64,000 nucleotides of DNA, from the NCBI GenBank assembly GCA_907163375.1, contig CAJQUW010009311.1:1-64000 (forward strand). The letters run 5' to 3'. Below are positions 51,201-60,302 of the stretch, piece by piece. The stretch's first letter is position 1; every line of letters begins with the position of its first letter. Source of the stretch: Prostheceraeus crozeri (lineage: Eukaryota; Platyhelminthes; Polycladida; Euryleptidae). A program made the translations under genes and the position numbers. The notes beneath the pieces are model-generated. The model saw only the letters and a list, made by a program, of their open reading frames with translations. It searched no databases and was not told where the DNA came from.

Positions 51201-52100
51201 TACTTCATTCCTTGAATAAGGTACTTCATTATAATGCAATATTGATAAAACTGCATATAGGAAGCAATCATTTGCATTTGAATTAACATTAATGACAGCT
51301 TTAGAATTTTTTAACTTCTTTGGTAGAGGAAATGATTGTCCACCTGACAGTATTGGACTTGTTATTACATTGAACTCTATATTTTGTACATCATCTATAA
51401 TCCAATTGCTACCCTTTTTGTGAAGGCTTCAATATGATTTATTAGACTATTTAGATGATCCTGAAACCAAGCATCATAGTCATAAATATAGTTTGAGGAT
51501 GATGAGGTAAGGTGTGCGAGAAAAGTTTGTTCTTCTTGAGGATTAGAACGGACATAACGAATTTGTGCAATCAGACGACCTTGCAATTGATAGCTCCTTA
51601 GTAAGTCAGACACTAAATTCCCTAACATGGAACGCATGCTTTCTAAGAATGATGTTATGTCCACAGTAGGTGTTGTTGGTGTGATATCATACACACGTGC
51701 ATGGCCATTGAGTGCGCTTTCGCTGAGACTAACAGTTCCATAGTTATTATGCATATTCATCTCACTATTTGTATTATGTACATTCATATGCTGTCGAAAT
51801 CTACTTATAGAGTTATACGTTTTGCCACACCGAGAGCAGTATTGCATAAAGTTTTGTATGTTAGTCGAAGCGCTGGTTGTTGGCTTAGAAGTAGATCTAT
51901 TTTGATTATTTGAATTTGACTCTGTTATGCTATCATTCGGTTTATTATTGCATACAAATTTATGCCTCTAAAGATTATCCATCCTATTCGTCGGACACTT
52001 GCTACATTGATACGTTTTCCTAACTTACAAAATTTTTCATGACGTTGCAAATTGCCTATGAGAGTGAATACTTTTCCACACTTGGTACAGACAACCATGA
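48248..52100 (-). pseudogene. polB: Protein-primed polymerase B of element 2 (broken)
   Basis: Domains in order: C2H2 fingers at the N terminus (from about 52,100 and 51,847), the shared N-terminal domain (about 51,430-51,660), exonuclease DIE, the endonuclease VII/HNH-like module (CNKCKS...RDYDHITARYR...CRKC), HNFKNHDSH, a YLKLNVLLLADI block, DVNNLYG, KNNSLYGKT and GGDTDSFF. Same architecture as element 1, diverged sequence. Broken in several places. Confidence 0.88.
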
Positions 52101-52127
52101 TTATTGATGTGGATTGAAATTAGCAAG

Positions 52128-52177
52128 CCCTTATATACATCTACCATCTAATGACGTCAGCGTCATCACCAGCCAAT
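52128..52177 (-). promoter_or_regulatory. CCAAT, CRE and TATA promoter of the element 2 polymerase
   Basis: On the minus strand: an ATTGG (reverse CCAAT) box at 52,173-52,177, a perfect CRE TGACGTCA at 52,152-52,159, and TATATAAGG at 52,128-52,136, about 30 bases before the ATG at 52,100. A compact cAMP/ATF-type promoter. Confidence 0.7.
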
Positions 52178-52254
52178 ACCATATGTTCCGATCTGTTGTA
52201 AAGAGAAAACATAAAATTTAAAGCAATCTATTTTTTTCCAAAAGTAAAAAGAAG

Positions 52255-54305
52255 TTATAACTTGATGCATTTCACAATGCCACTGTGGTATAATTTCAAG
52301 TGGCTACAGCTTTCACTGCAGCCACCCAAATCGTCCATTCGCGTCAGTCTAAGTCTACGGATGGTATTATCGCTGAACTCGACGTGGACTAAGGTCTCTT
52401 TCTCATGTCGTTGGCTATTTGTTACTTGTGAGGCCAACAGGAGGTTTGATTGAGTTATGTTTTGTAAGGACTCAACAAAACCTCTGTTGTCCTCCATTAA
52501 CTGAGCCTCACGAGCCTCGGACTGTTTCAGTCGCTCTTGACACCGCCGTAACTTGCTTTCGATGTCCTCCTCCTCCGTCGTTGCGTCAAGGTCTACGTTG
52601 TACTCGCGTACTGGGAGAGGAGCCTTAGGAACTGCGGCTGGGATAGGAGGTGTTGGAGAGGAAGGAGCTGAGACTGGGATAGGTGTTGGAGGTGAAGGAG
52701 CTGCGACTGGGATATCAGCTGCTGAGGATGGGGCCAATGTCATCATCGGCGACAGTGGTAGGCGGACATTCCAGCTAGGAGACGCCCGGATGTTGGAGAA
52801 TGAGATCTCCGCTTGAGACGCAAACATCACGGAGTCCTGTAATTGAAAGGAACAATTGTTTATCATCTATTTACCATTTTTTGACATTAATTAGATACAA
52901 ATGTGAATTCCTCTTACCTCCTGCTGGATTGCGGTTTTTTGATCGGATCCACTCGCATTGTTAAGAGTCACCAAATCATTCTGAAAGATGAATTAATGAA
53001 TTGTAGACGAATATATTGATAATCAAGTGAGTTTCAAAATTAATTTTAATGAAAGCAATTCTGTACACATGCAGTTAACCAGTCATATACTTACATGTAC
53101 ATCAGAATCATCATCTTCGTCGGAAGAGGACGTCGGAGATGAAGTCGCTGAAGTAGTGGCTTTATCCTCGGATGAGGAGTCCGAATCCTCCGATGTTGAG
53201 GAGTCATCCGATGACTCGCGAATTGAGTATGGTTTCTCCTCATTGTCCTCTACCGACGTTGTTGTCGCCGGCGTAGACGAGAAGCTTCAGCGACAGAGAT
53301 CGCATAGACTGCAACGAAAAATATGATGACATGTTTGCAACTCATTGACGAAGTATGTATGTTCTTAAAATACTTGATGCATTTTCAGTTATTGTTGACT
53401 GAGACCTATGTAATGACACTTACGGGACTCGAAGGTAGTCTGCTCCTCGGTGAAGGTAAGCGCGGAATTTTTGGGCAGCTTTGAACACTAGGAAACAGCT
53501 AAAAGTAGGAAAAATTCATGTTTAATTTCACATTGAGAACTAATAAATAACTGAAATGCTTACATTTCGCAAATTTTCGGCCACTATATCCTCGTTAGTC
53601 TTTGTCGGGTGGGGTAGCTCACTCTGAAATGTTTAAACAATGGTGATTTACTTTATGTACAGAAATAATTAAATTAGTCAATAAATACTTACATCTTTTG
53701 CGAACAGTTTTTTCTGAACCAACACCTTGGCTCTCTTCGGTGGGGGCATCAGTACATCCTGAAATGTTTAACAACATATAATCATTTCATACATAATGAA
53801 GTAGTATTTTTTTATTTTTCTGCTGTGAGCCAGTTATCCGTTGAAGCTAGCATGTAGAATTGATGGCACTCACCTCACAATCACTAAAAGTCTCATCGAT
53901 GAACTCCCGAGACTTAGGAACTTTCCTCTTAGGAACTCGAGACTTTTGAGGCTTATCCTTTGGAGCAGGTTCATCCAACTGGGAAAGCACGCCTTCTGTC
54001 GGTCGCTCCTTCCCAAAAAGACGCTCCAACTTCTTCTCAACTTTGGAGGTTAAGTTAATCCCCTTTCTTCCATTTAGTTGAGCACAAGGGGTGTGCTTGG
54101 CAATGAAGGCTTTCGCGGAGTCACTATTTAACTTTGCATCGCTCTTTTCATACCTCTTACACGTGAGACAGTAGAGGTAGGTGCAGTCCTCTCGGAAGGA
54201 GCATTCCTTATGCCCGCTTTTGTTCGCATGTCGAACGGGCAGTTGACAAGTCTCACAGAAATGGAAGATGAGACGTTGCCGTGCGATGCTTTCTTGTCGA
54301 ACCAT
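52255..54305 (-). CDS. Multi-exon zinc-binding/coiled-coil gene of element 2
   Basis: Coding blocks bounded by AG and GT signals lie at about 54,305-53,874, 53,759-53,693, 53,623-53,565, 53,491-53,430, 53,312-53,095, 52,981-52,917 and 52,837-52,255. The first block begins with ATG and carries CETC, HKEC, CLTCKR and FIAKHTPC, a zinc-binding module. Block five is strongly acidic and Ser-rich. The last is Pro-rich with a coiled coil (ESKLRRCQERLKQSE). This matches the plan of the 9,686 gene in element 1, which is mostly one exon. Exact joins are provisional and I give no joined protein. Function unknown. Confidence 0.6.
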
Positions 54306-55370
54306 TTCTGTAGAGGATAAAAAAATTTTATTATAATTTAATCTCTTATTAAATGAGAAATCATTTATGTACCATCTTCAAAGCTTTATTAAGTACTAGA
54401 TTAATATTTGACAAATCTTAAAAAGAAATAAATTTATGGATGAAATAGAAACTGAGATTCGAAAGTTTAATTTCATTCGAAAGGGTTTGTTCATAAAAAG
54501 ACATGAAATTTGGAAGCAGCTGATTAATCATTATTTAATTTCGAAATAATAATAGAATGAAAATGAGATTTCGAAAATTTGAACCACTTCTCAATTGGTT
54601 TAATTAAACAAGCTTGAATTTTATACATCTGTTAGCAGATGACAGACTGAATATTTAAAATGGATGAAGGCTTTATTTAGGTATCTTTTATTTATAAACA
54701 AACTGTGAAAATGTTGTTGATTTAAATACACTTACATTTAAACTGATAACATACTTACATTTAACATGTGTCTCGCTCAATGACTTAATTTAGGATGAAA
54801 AATTAAAAAAACATGGTTAATAATGTAACATAAAGTGTTCCTATCCTAAAACCCAAGCTTCTATATTTAAAGCTATTTGGTTATAAGAACTTAATAATGT
54901 TTCTACTCCCGAATATCCTATAAAGTAGCACAACATGGTAGTGAAACTCACTTCAGAATTGTAGTACGAATTGTAGTAGAACGGAGGAACGAAGAACGAC
55001 GTCTGCTATGAACACTGAATTATTTGAAAATGAGTGAAAATTCGTTGTGTGAAACTTCTTTATATATGAAATTGACAAAGCAAATATGAACAAAGACCTG
55101 ACGACATCACATCCTGGAATTGGTACGGTCAAACAAAATTGATAACTCAAACAAAAAATTAAACAGCTGGTTTATTTTTAAACTTAGAAATGGAAGTGCC
55201 ATCAAATGTGTTGAAAGATTTTTACATGTAAACAGTATAGTGAATTCAAAGTAATATGAACTGATGGACTGATATATTACTTTGATATACATGTTATTAT
55301 TAATAGTCATATAATGATTGATATTTGAAGATATAAAACGTGTGATTTGAATAGAACATTAAAATTTGAA
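54306..55370. other. AT-rich upstream region of the multi-exon gene
   Basis: About 1 kb, very AT-rich, with repeated TTTCGAAA-like phrases near 54,455-54,575. On the minus strand TATATAAAG at 55,059-55,067 and a GTGAGT donor near 54,950 suggest a spliced untranslated leader. No coding frame is supported. Confidence 0.5.
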
Positions 55371-55551
55371 TTAAGCGCTAAATTTCGAAAATTCAAATTT
55401 CGCGCCAAAATTTAAATAATCAAATTCAATGACGTGAATTTAAAGATATCAGATGCTTGAATTGTTTAAAAAATTGTAAATTTCAAATTGCGCGCCAAAT
55501 TTCGAAAATTCAAATTTCGCGCTAAAATTTAAATAATCAAATTTAATGATG
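55371..55551. promoter_or_regulatory. Repeated E2F-like sites
   Basis: TTTCGCGCCAAA (55,398-55,409), TTGCGCGCCAAA (55,488-55,499) and TTTCGCGCTAAA (55,515-55,526), plus AAGCGCTAAA near 55,373, sit in a repeated frame of AAATTTCGAAAATTCAAATT and AAATTTAAATAATCAAATT. These match the E2F/DP consensus TTTSSCGC with flanking A/T. A CRE-like GACGTG lies between units. Confidence 0.65.
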
Positions 55552-55552
55552 A

Positions 55553-55583
55553 GGGTTAGGGTTAGGTTTAGGGTTAGGGTTCG
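55553..55583 (+). repeat. Short telomere-like TTAGGG tract
   Basis: About five units of GGGTTA/GGTTTA ending in GGGTTCGGG. TTAGGG is the telomere repeat of most animals. It lies inside element 2, right next to the E2F-like repeats. Confidence 0.85.
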
Positions 55584-55622
55584 GGAAGCAAGAAGAGTAT
55601 CTATGGCACCCGGAACCCATGG

Positions 55623-55663
55623 GTAAATAAATTTTCGCGAAGCGCACGAGAAAATTTATTTAC
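55623..55663. other. Perfect 14-bp hairpin
   Basis: GTAAATAAATTTTC (55,623-55,636) and GAAAATTTATTTAC (55,650-55,663) flank a 13-base GC-rich loop. About 60 bases further right is AAGGTCAAGGTCA, tandem nuclear-receptor half sites. Possible control or replication region. Confidence 0.6.
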
Positions 55664-55669
55664 GCTATA

Positions 55670-56201
55670 ATCCGAAAAATTTTGAGGCCCCCCCCGCCGT
55701 GTATGAAGATCAAAGGTCAAGGTCAAGTGTAGAGGTTTGTATATTATGGTCATTTTTAGTTGTAAAACTTTAACTTTGAAAATTTGTAAACTTAGTCATT
55801 TTTGTAAAAAAACTTGGAATTTTTCAAGTTGCATACAGATGCATACAACTAGGAGTTTTTCATCAAATGGGTACATACAATATATCATTCGAATGCTCTT
55901 TTCATGCTGATTCGAATGGTGTATTGTATGACACTTGTATGATGTCATCCTGGACTGCTACAAGCATTTTAAAATTAACAACATAACTGTTTCTTTAAAA
56001 GTTATATGTTCCTATTTATTTCAAGTTGAAATCTTCATATTTGATTTTTTGTTTCAATTCAGTTATTGAACATCATTAATTGTAGATAGTTATTCCCCTT
56101 TCCCATTCAGACCTTAATTGAAGACCGATTTGTGAAATGATAAAACAAGTCTGTTCATATATACAAATGAATATTAAATGAAGAGATTAAGAAAAAACAC
56201 A
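55670..56201. other. Noncoding AT-rich stretch
   Basis: A C-tract near 55,690 and the AGGTCA direct repeat near 55,718, then about 450 bases of AT-rich sequence with no gene. The end serves as 3' region of the minus-strand gene at 56,202. Confidence 0.5.
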
Positions 56202-56669
56202 CTAAATGTCATCAAGGTAAGGAAAGGGTACAAGTTTTTTCAAGTCCACTTGCACATGGATCCTGGTCTTTTTGGGCGCACAGGGACAGCGACGTGGTGT
56301 GTCAAGGTCTATGATTGAAAATTCGAGAGCGGATGTGAGGTTCCGCTCGTTCGGCTCCATTCGCATGAAGACCCGTTTGGTGTGATACTTTTTCGGCGCG
56401 TTCTTGACTTTGACAGTGACCCTTCCATAAAGTGGCGTTCGCATGGACTTCTTATTCATGTGACGCATCGTCTCGATTGATACGTCACTATCCTCACTAT
56501 CATCACTCGAGTAGTCGGGCGATGCAGGGGCTTGGGTGAACACCACCGGCTCGTTTGGTGTTGTAGATCGCTCCATCGGAGATTGGGGAGGTGTATTGGT
56601 ACGTTCCACTGGCGAAGTGGTACGATCAGCAGTACCGTTCTCAACTGCAGCTTCCTGTTTGCGATCCAT
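56202..56669 (-). CDS. Hypothetical element 2 protein, 155 aa
   Basis: An open ATG frame. The N-terminal 65 residues are Thr/Pro/Ser-rich with repeated TTSPVERTNTPP-like proline-directed motifs, then an acidic DYSSDDSEDSD stretch. The C-terminal half is basic and beta-like (RVTVKVKNAPKKYHTKRV, TRIHVQVDLKKL) with CPCAP. It resembles in layout the 149-aa protein of element 1 but I see no firm match. It diverges from the 96-aa gene across a shared promoter and is probably an early regulator, by position only. Confidence 0.6.
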   Translation of the reverse strand: MDRKQEAAVENGTADRTTSPVERTNTPPQSPMERSTTPNEPVVFTQAPASPDYSSDDSEDSDVSIETMRHMNKKSMRTPLYGRVTVKVKNAPKKYHTKRVFMRMEPNERNLTSALEFSIIDLDTPRRCPCAPKKTRIHVQVDLKKLVPFPYLDDI

Positions 56670-56891
56670 AATGACTTGTAGATTTAAAATAATTGTAACT
56701 TGTAAACGTGAGGATTAGAACCTTTGATAAGAATTGGTACAAACCTCGGACTTATATACTTTTTAAACAAAGGAAATCCTAACAGCCAATCAGAGAGGTA
56801 CCGAACTTCCCTAAAGAATATATAACTATATAAAGGATGTCATTGTTCCAAACTGTTAAGTACTTATCCTCAACGTTCCATAACAAGAAGC
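56670..56891. promoter_or_regulatory. Divergent promoter of element 2 right end
   Basis: On the minus strand TATATAAG (56,751-56,759) serves the 155-aa gene; on the plus strand TATATAAA (56,827-56,834) serves the 96-aa gene; a CCAAT box (56,786-56,790) lies between them. Confidence 0.65.
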
Positions 56892-57182
56892 ATGTCCTCA
56901 AAACCTCTATTCTATTTTCAAAATGACAACCAAGTCATTATGGGAGGTCAGTTGGATATGACCGTGCATCTCTGTTGCGGCTGCAAAGTGGCCCTGTGGA
57001 AAACTTTGACTGTGACAGCACTTCAAAGGCGGAGTGGACTACCAGCTAAGTGTCCGGTACACGAGTGTGACCATGACTTTAGCAACAATCAGACATTTCA
57101 TGAATGGTGTGATGACTTCCTGAAGATCATGGAGTCGCCTGAGGGACGTGATCTGTACCCATCATTTATTTTTAATGCATAA
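56892..57182 (+). CDS. Hypothetical Cys-containing protein, 96 aa
   Basis: An open ATG frame with CCGCKVALWK, CPVHECDHDF and HEWCDDF. Four to six Cys and three His suggest a single zinc-binding fold. I recognise no family. It is the last gene before the right terminal repeat and transcribes outward from the shared promoter. Confidence 0.55.
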   Translation: MSSKPLFYFQNDNQVIMGGQLDMTVHLCCGCKVALWKTLTVTALQRRSGLPAKCPVHECDHDFSNNQTFHEWCDDFLKIMESPEGRDLYPSFIFNA

Positions 57183-57319
57183 ATTAAACTTACATTGTAA
57201 ATCTTTTGTCTTTTTCATTTTAAACATAGTTCTGGAATTGGTTTTCTTATTGGGGAGCAACTAAATCATAACTGCACATTAAAGTTTCACATCTAAATAG
57301 TGCTACATTTAAAATAATT

Positions 57320-57660
57320 GTCACAATAGTCGCAATTGAGCAAACCCATTCAAAATCAAACAACGGACGTATATCGGTACGTACCCAAGTGCTCAGAACC
57401 AAGTCACACAAGTTCGCTCATAGACGTTCCGAAACACAGTGTACTCAACCGATTGTACCAAACACATGTACCTATCCAGTAAAACAGATCTCATACTTGT
57501 TCCTATTCATAACACTGAATTATACATGTACCTATCCATGTTCCCATTCATAACACTAAATTTTACATGTACCCATCCATGTACCTATTGATAACACTGA
57601 ATTATACATGTACCTATCCATGTACCTATCCCTCGCAAGTAGGGCACAGTTTTCACTACT
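57320..57660 (-). repeat. Right terminal inverted repeat of element 2
   Basis: 341 bp, inverse of 37,069-37,409 with about two differences, ending ACTACT. Confidence 0.92.
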
Positions 57661-57666
57661 ATTACT
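57661..57666. other. Right target-site duplication of element 2
   Basis: ATTACT, identical to 37,063-37,068. Confidence 0.92.
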
Positions 57667-58400
57667 AATTTTTTCTTTTTGATCTTTTACAAGAACGCGG
57701 AACTTTGCAGGTTGACTGCCATTGGCGATTAATCTATCTTGATCGATTCTAATATTATTTTTACATTTCGATTTTATCATTTAATTACCCTGCTTCTTAA
57801 TCGCAGCGCAGTTAGAGACATTACGGACTTGACACGTCTGACTATCTTTTAAAATCATTTCCCTTCTTTCAACAATGGCACCTTTATCAACAATTACAAT
57901 TCTGTTAGACTTGTCCGATGAAGGAATCGTAAGGCTATTATTTTCTAAAAAACAATTTGTTTTCTTCTGTATTTTATTAATACTAGCACAGTTTATTTCT
58001 TATTTGATCTCAAACTCTGTGTTTCCTGCTTCAGCAACGATTTGGCTTCAAACTGAAAAAGCTTTATACGATTCTCAAGGTCTCCATTCGCAGCGGGAGG
58101 CAAGTGTACAATATTTTTATTAAAATGAATTATCATTTTATCAGAATTAATATCTCTTTTGCTGGAAATGCTCATGCCACCGTAATTTGTAGGCAGCAAT
58201 GTCGATAGTGACTTCATTATTCTCTTTAAAAGTGTCATTGATTTTATGAGGTAAGCGAAAATTAAGGCTCTTACGGAAAGAGTTTTCAATATCTGTAGGA
58301 ACATCAACATTACTTTCATCAGTCAAACGATCATCCCTCAGCTGAAACGTGTCTATATGATTAGATGGATCGCTCACGCTAAACCATCAGTTATCGGGAA
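57661..58400 (-). pseudogene. N-terminal half of the Penelope-like reverse transcriptase
   Basis: Minus-strand frames contain QPAKFRVLVKDQ, the finger region leading to the reverse-transcriptase palm, and upstream IDIAAYKLRWHEHF, typical of the Penelope N-terminal part. The coding is interrupted several times. It continues across element 2 into 36,625-37,068. Confidence 0.6.
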
Positions 58401-58523
58401 GAGAAAACCACACTTGTACTCAAAATCATAGACAGAGGGAAACTGTTGACCAGTCCACCAGCACCACTTTTTTCCATGCCGTCTGTGGATTTCATTCCTT
58501 TGTTCCTCCAACATCTCGAATCC

Positions 58524-58752
58524 CTTGAGGGTCTGAAAGTCGTCACGTAGCCAAGAATAAACCTCTCCTGAACAGGAAACATGAGATGGTTTGATGGACC
58601 GCTCACGTTTACTATTAAACCCCTCGCCTAGTTGTACAGCTCATGTATGTGCCCCTGATAACGTCGAAGGACGAAACACGTCGGGCTCTGTATATATGGT
58701 TTTAAAACAATAAAGGAAATTTGTCTTAACGAAGGGAGCTACTGTTTTATAT
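58524..58752 (-). repeat. Right end repeat of the Penelope-like element
   Basis: Inverse of 35,228-35,455, with GGCTCTGTATATATGG and CTGATAACGTCGAAGGACGAAAC. The latter has CTGATAA and GAAAC as in hammerhead cores. Confidence 0.7.
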
Positions 58753-60006
58753 TTAAAAGAAAAATCACGTCGTCAATTTTAACCTAAGTCTAGCATATTT
58801 ATCTATTCTGTTCAAATTTACTACACGATCTGTAAATGTACGTGATACCTTTTTACTGAAAGACAAAAAGTCAAATTCTATTCGAATAACTATTATATTA
58901 AGCAAAACGTTTTCTTTCTACTTGAAATGGCTTGCAAATATCCAGTACACACTGCAACAGACCTTCTTTTGTACTGCCTTTCCATGCGGTGTGAAACAGG
59001 GAATCGTGTGCAGTCATCAGTTTGATAAGACTTCAGTTTGAATTTACTGAGGAACACAAAACGATCTGTTTCGTTGACAATATTTGCCATTGACCAAGAA
59101 CAAAAACTTCCTCATTCTGGTGAGGAAGCAGAAGCTTTCACTCATTTTAGACGACTTCTTTGGCATAGGGGCGTCAATCAAATGGATGAATGCGTGGAGG
59201 AATTCTTCTATCGTTGCAAGGCCTAAAGAAGACCCTTTTTGGTGACATGCAATAGCATTAATATCAGCTGCTTCAATTGATTTTAGACGGATGTTCTTCT
59301 AAACGGAAGTCGTTTTTGAATGATCTATCTCTTTATCTCGCACAAGTGCTTGGAAGACGCCGACATTCGCTGAACTTAAGCGGGTATCCGATTTACGCCG
59401 ACATCGTCAATCCGAATTGCTGGAAAGTTCTTCTGTTTTTCTGAAGAGACTCACTCCTCGTGTACATCCAGTTCCACAAATGACACGACGCTGCGATAGG
59501 TATGGAAACAGTCTCGCAGCTATTGTAATGTTTGATCAAATCAATTGCACCGACATTTGGAGAAAAAATGCAAATATGAAGACTGCCTCACATGATGGTG
59601 AAGATAAAACGTGCTTTATGCATGTATGTATAAAAAGCATGCATGCATTTCTGCGGAAAGTTAGCTCTACATTTTTGTCGTTGATTTGATGATGAAATTT
59701 CAATATTGACTTTTACGTAATTCGCATGCATGCATGCTTTCCTAGTTAATGATAAGAAAAATATTAAAGTATACAAACACTCATACATGCAGCACAAGAT
59801 TAACATATTTTTTATGCATGTACAATATTACATAAAAAGTAATGATATATCAGAACATATATCTGAACATATCTTATGTTAGTAAATTTTAATGATTAAA
59901 TTATCTCACATTCCATCATTTGTTGCTTGCACAAGTCTTTCTGATTGTATTTTAACTGTTCACACATCTATTAGGTTAAATTTCATTATCAGTAGATTTT
60001 GTTTAG
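58753..60006. other. Host DNA, no gene supported
   Basis: Small frames on both strands (58,893-59,226 and 59,417-59,689) have no recognised domain. A GCATGCAT-rich stretch lies at about 59,620-59,735. AT-rich after 59,800. Confidence 0.5.
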
Positions 60007-60302
60007 TGAGAGTGTGTTAGAGAAAACTCCCCAAGTTTAGGTCGATGCTTTCTTGAAAGTTAAGTACAAAGTTAAAACAGGTCAGACGGGCCTTCGGCGT
60101 CCAGCGCCTTCGAAACGGTCGATGGTAACGTTCGATGGGTCGTTACCATCGACCGTTTCGAAGGCGCTGGACGCCGAAGGCCCGTCTGACCTGTTTTAAC
60201 TTTGTACTTAACTTTCAAGAAAGCATCGACCTAAACTTGGGGAGTTTTCTCTAACACACTCTCATTAATCAAAATGATCTCCCGACGACTGATTTTGTTT
60301 AG
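60007..60302. mobile_element. Hairpin insertion 2 (124-bp perfect arms)
   Basis: Perfect arms 60,007-60,130 and 60,141-60,264 with a 10-base loop, then 26 unpaired bases and a 12-base target repeat GATTTTGTTTAG (59,995-60,006 and 60,291-60,302). Same architecture as the insertion at 36,331 but a different sequence; its stem has CCTTCGAAACGGTC. Confidence 0.78.

Larger units (their letters stand above)
37069..57660. mobile_element. Element 2: Polinton/Maverick (adintovirus-like), broken
   Basis: A 20.6-kb element with AGTAGT...ACTACT ends, the ATTACT duplication and 341-bp terminal inverted repeats that differ at about two positions. Gene order is largely the mirror of element 1: accessory, ATPase, integrase and capsid genes rightward, then TBP-like, PC4-like and polymerase leftward. 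Sequences are only distantly similar to element 1, so they are different families. The element is broken, with roughly ten or more disruptions mostly in the large core genes, while several small genes remain open. The near-identical ends suggest an insertion that is not very old, or end homogenisation. Confidence 0.95.
35228..58752 (-). mobile_element. Penelope-like element, split by element 2
   Basis: Inverted flanking repeats at 35,228-35,455 and about 58,524-58,752 bracket retroelement coding remnants on the minus strand. The reverse transcriptase and GIY-YIG parts lie on the left (35,564-37,068) and the N-terminal part on the right (57,661-58,400). The Polinton (37,069-57,660) sits between them, so it inserted into this element. 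The coding region is eroded. The end repeats carry CTGATAA and GAAAC motifs that resemble the hammerhead-like sequence of Penelope-like ends. Confidence 0.75.

Noticed and set aside
55553-55583. True chromosome end at the TTAGGG tract
   Set aside because: The tract is only about five units and element 2 continues on both sides.
58893-59226. Overlapping plus and minus frames as host exons
   Set aside because: No recognised domain, no convincing splice context, and opposite frames overlap.
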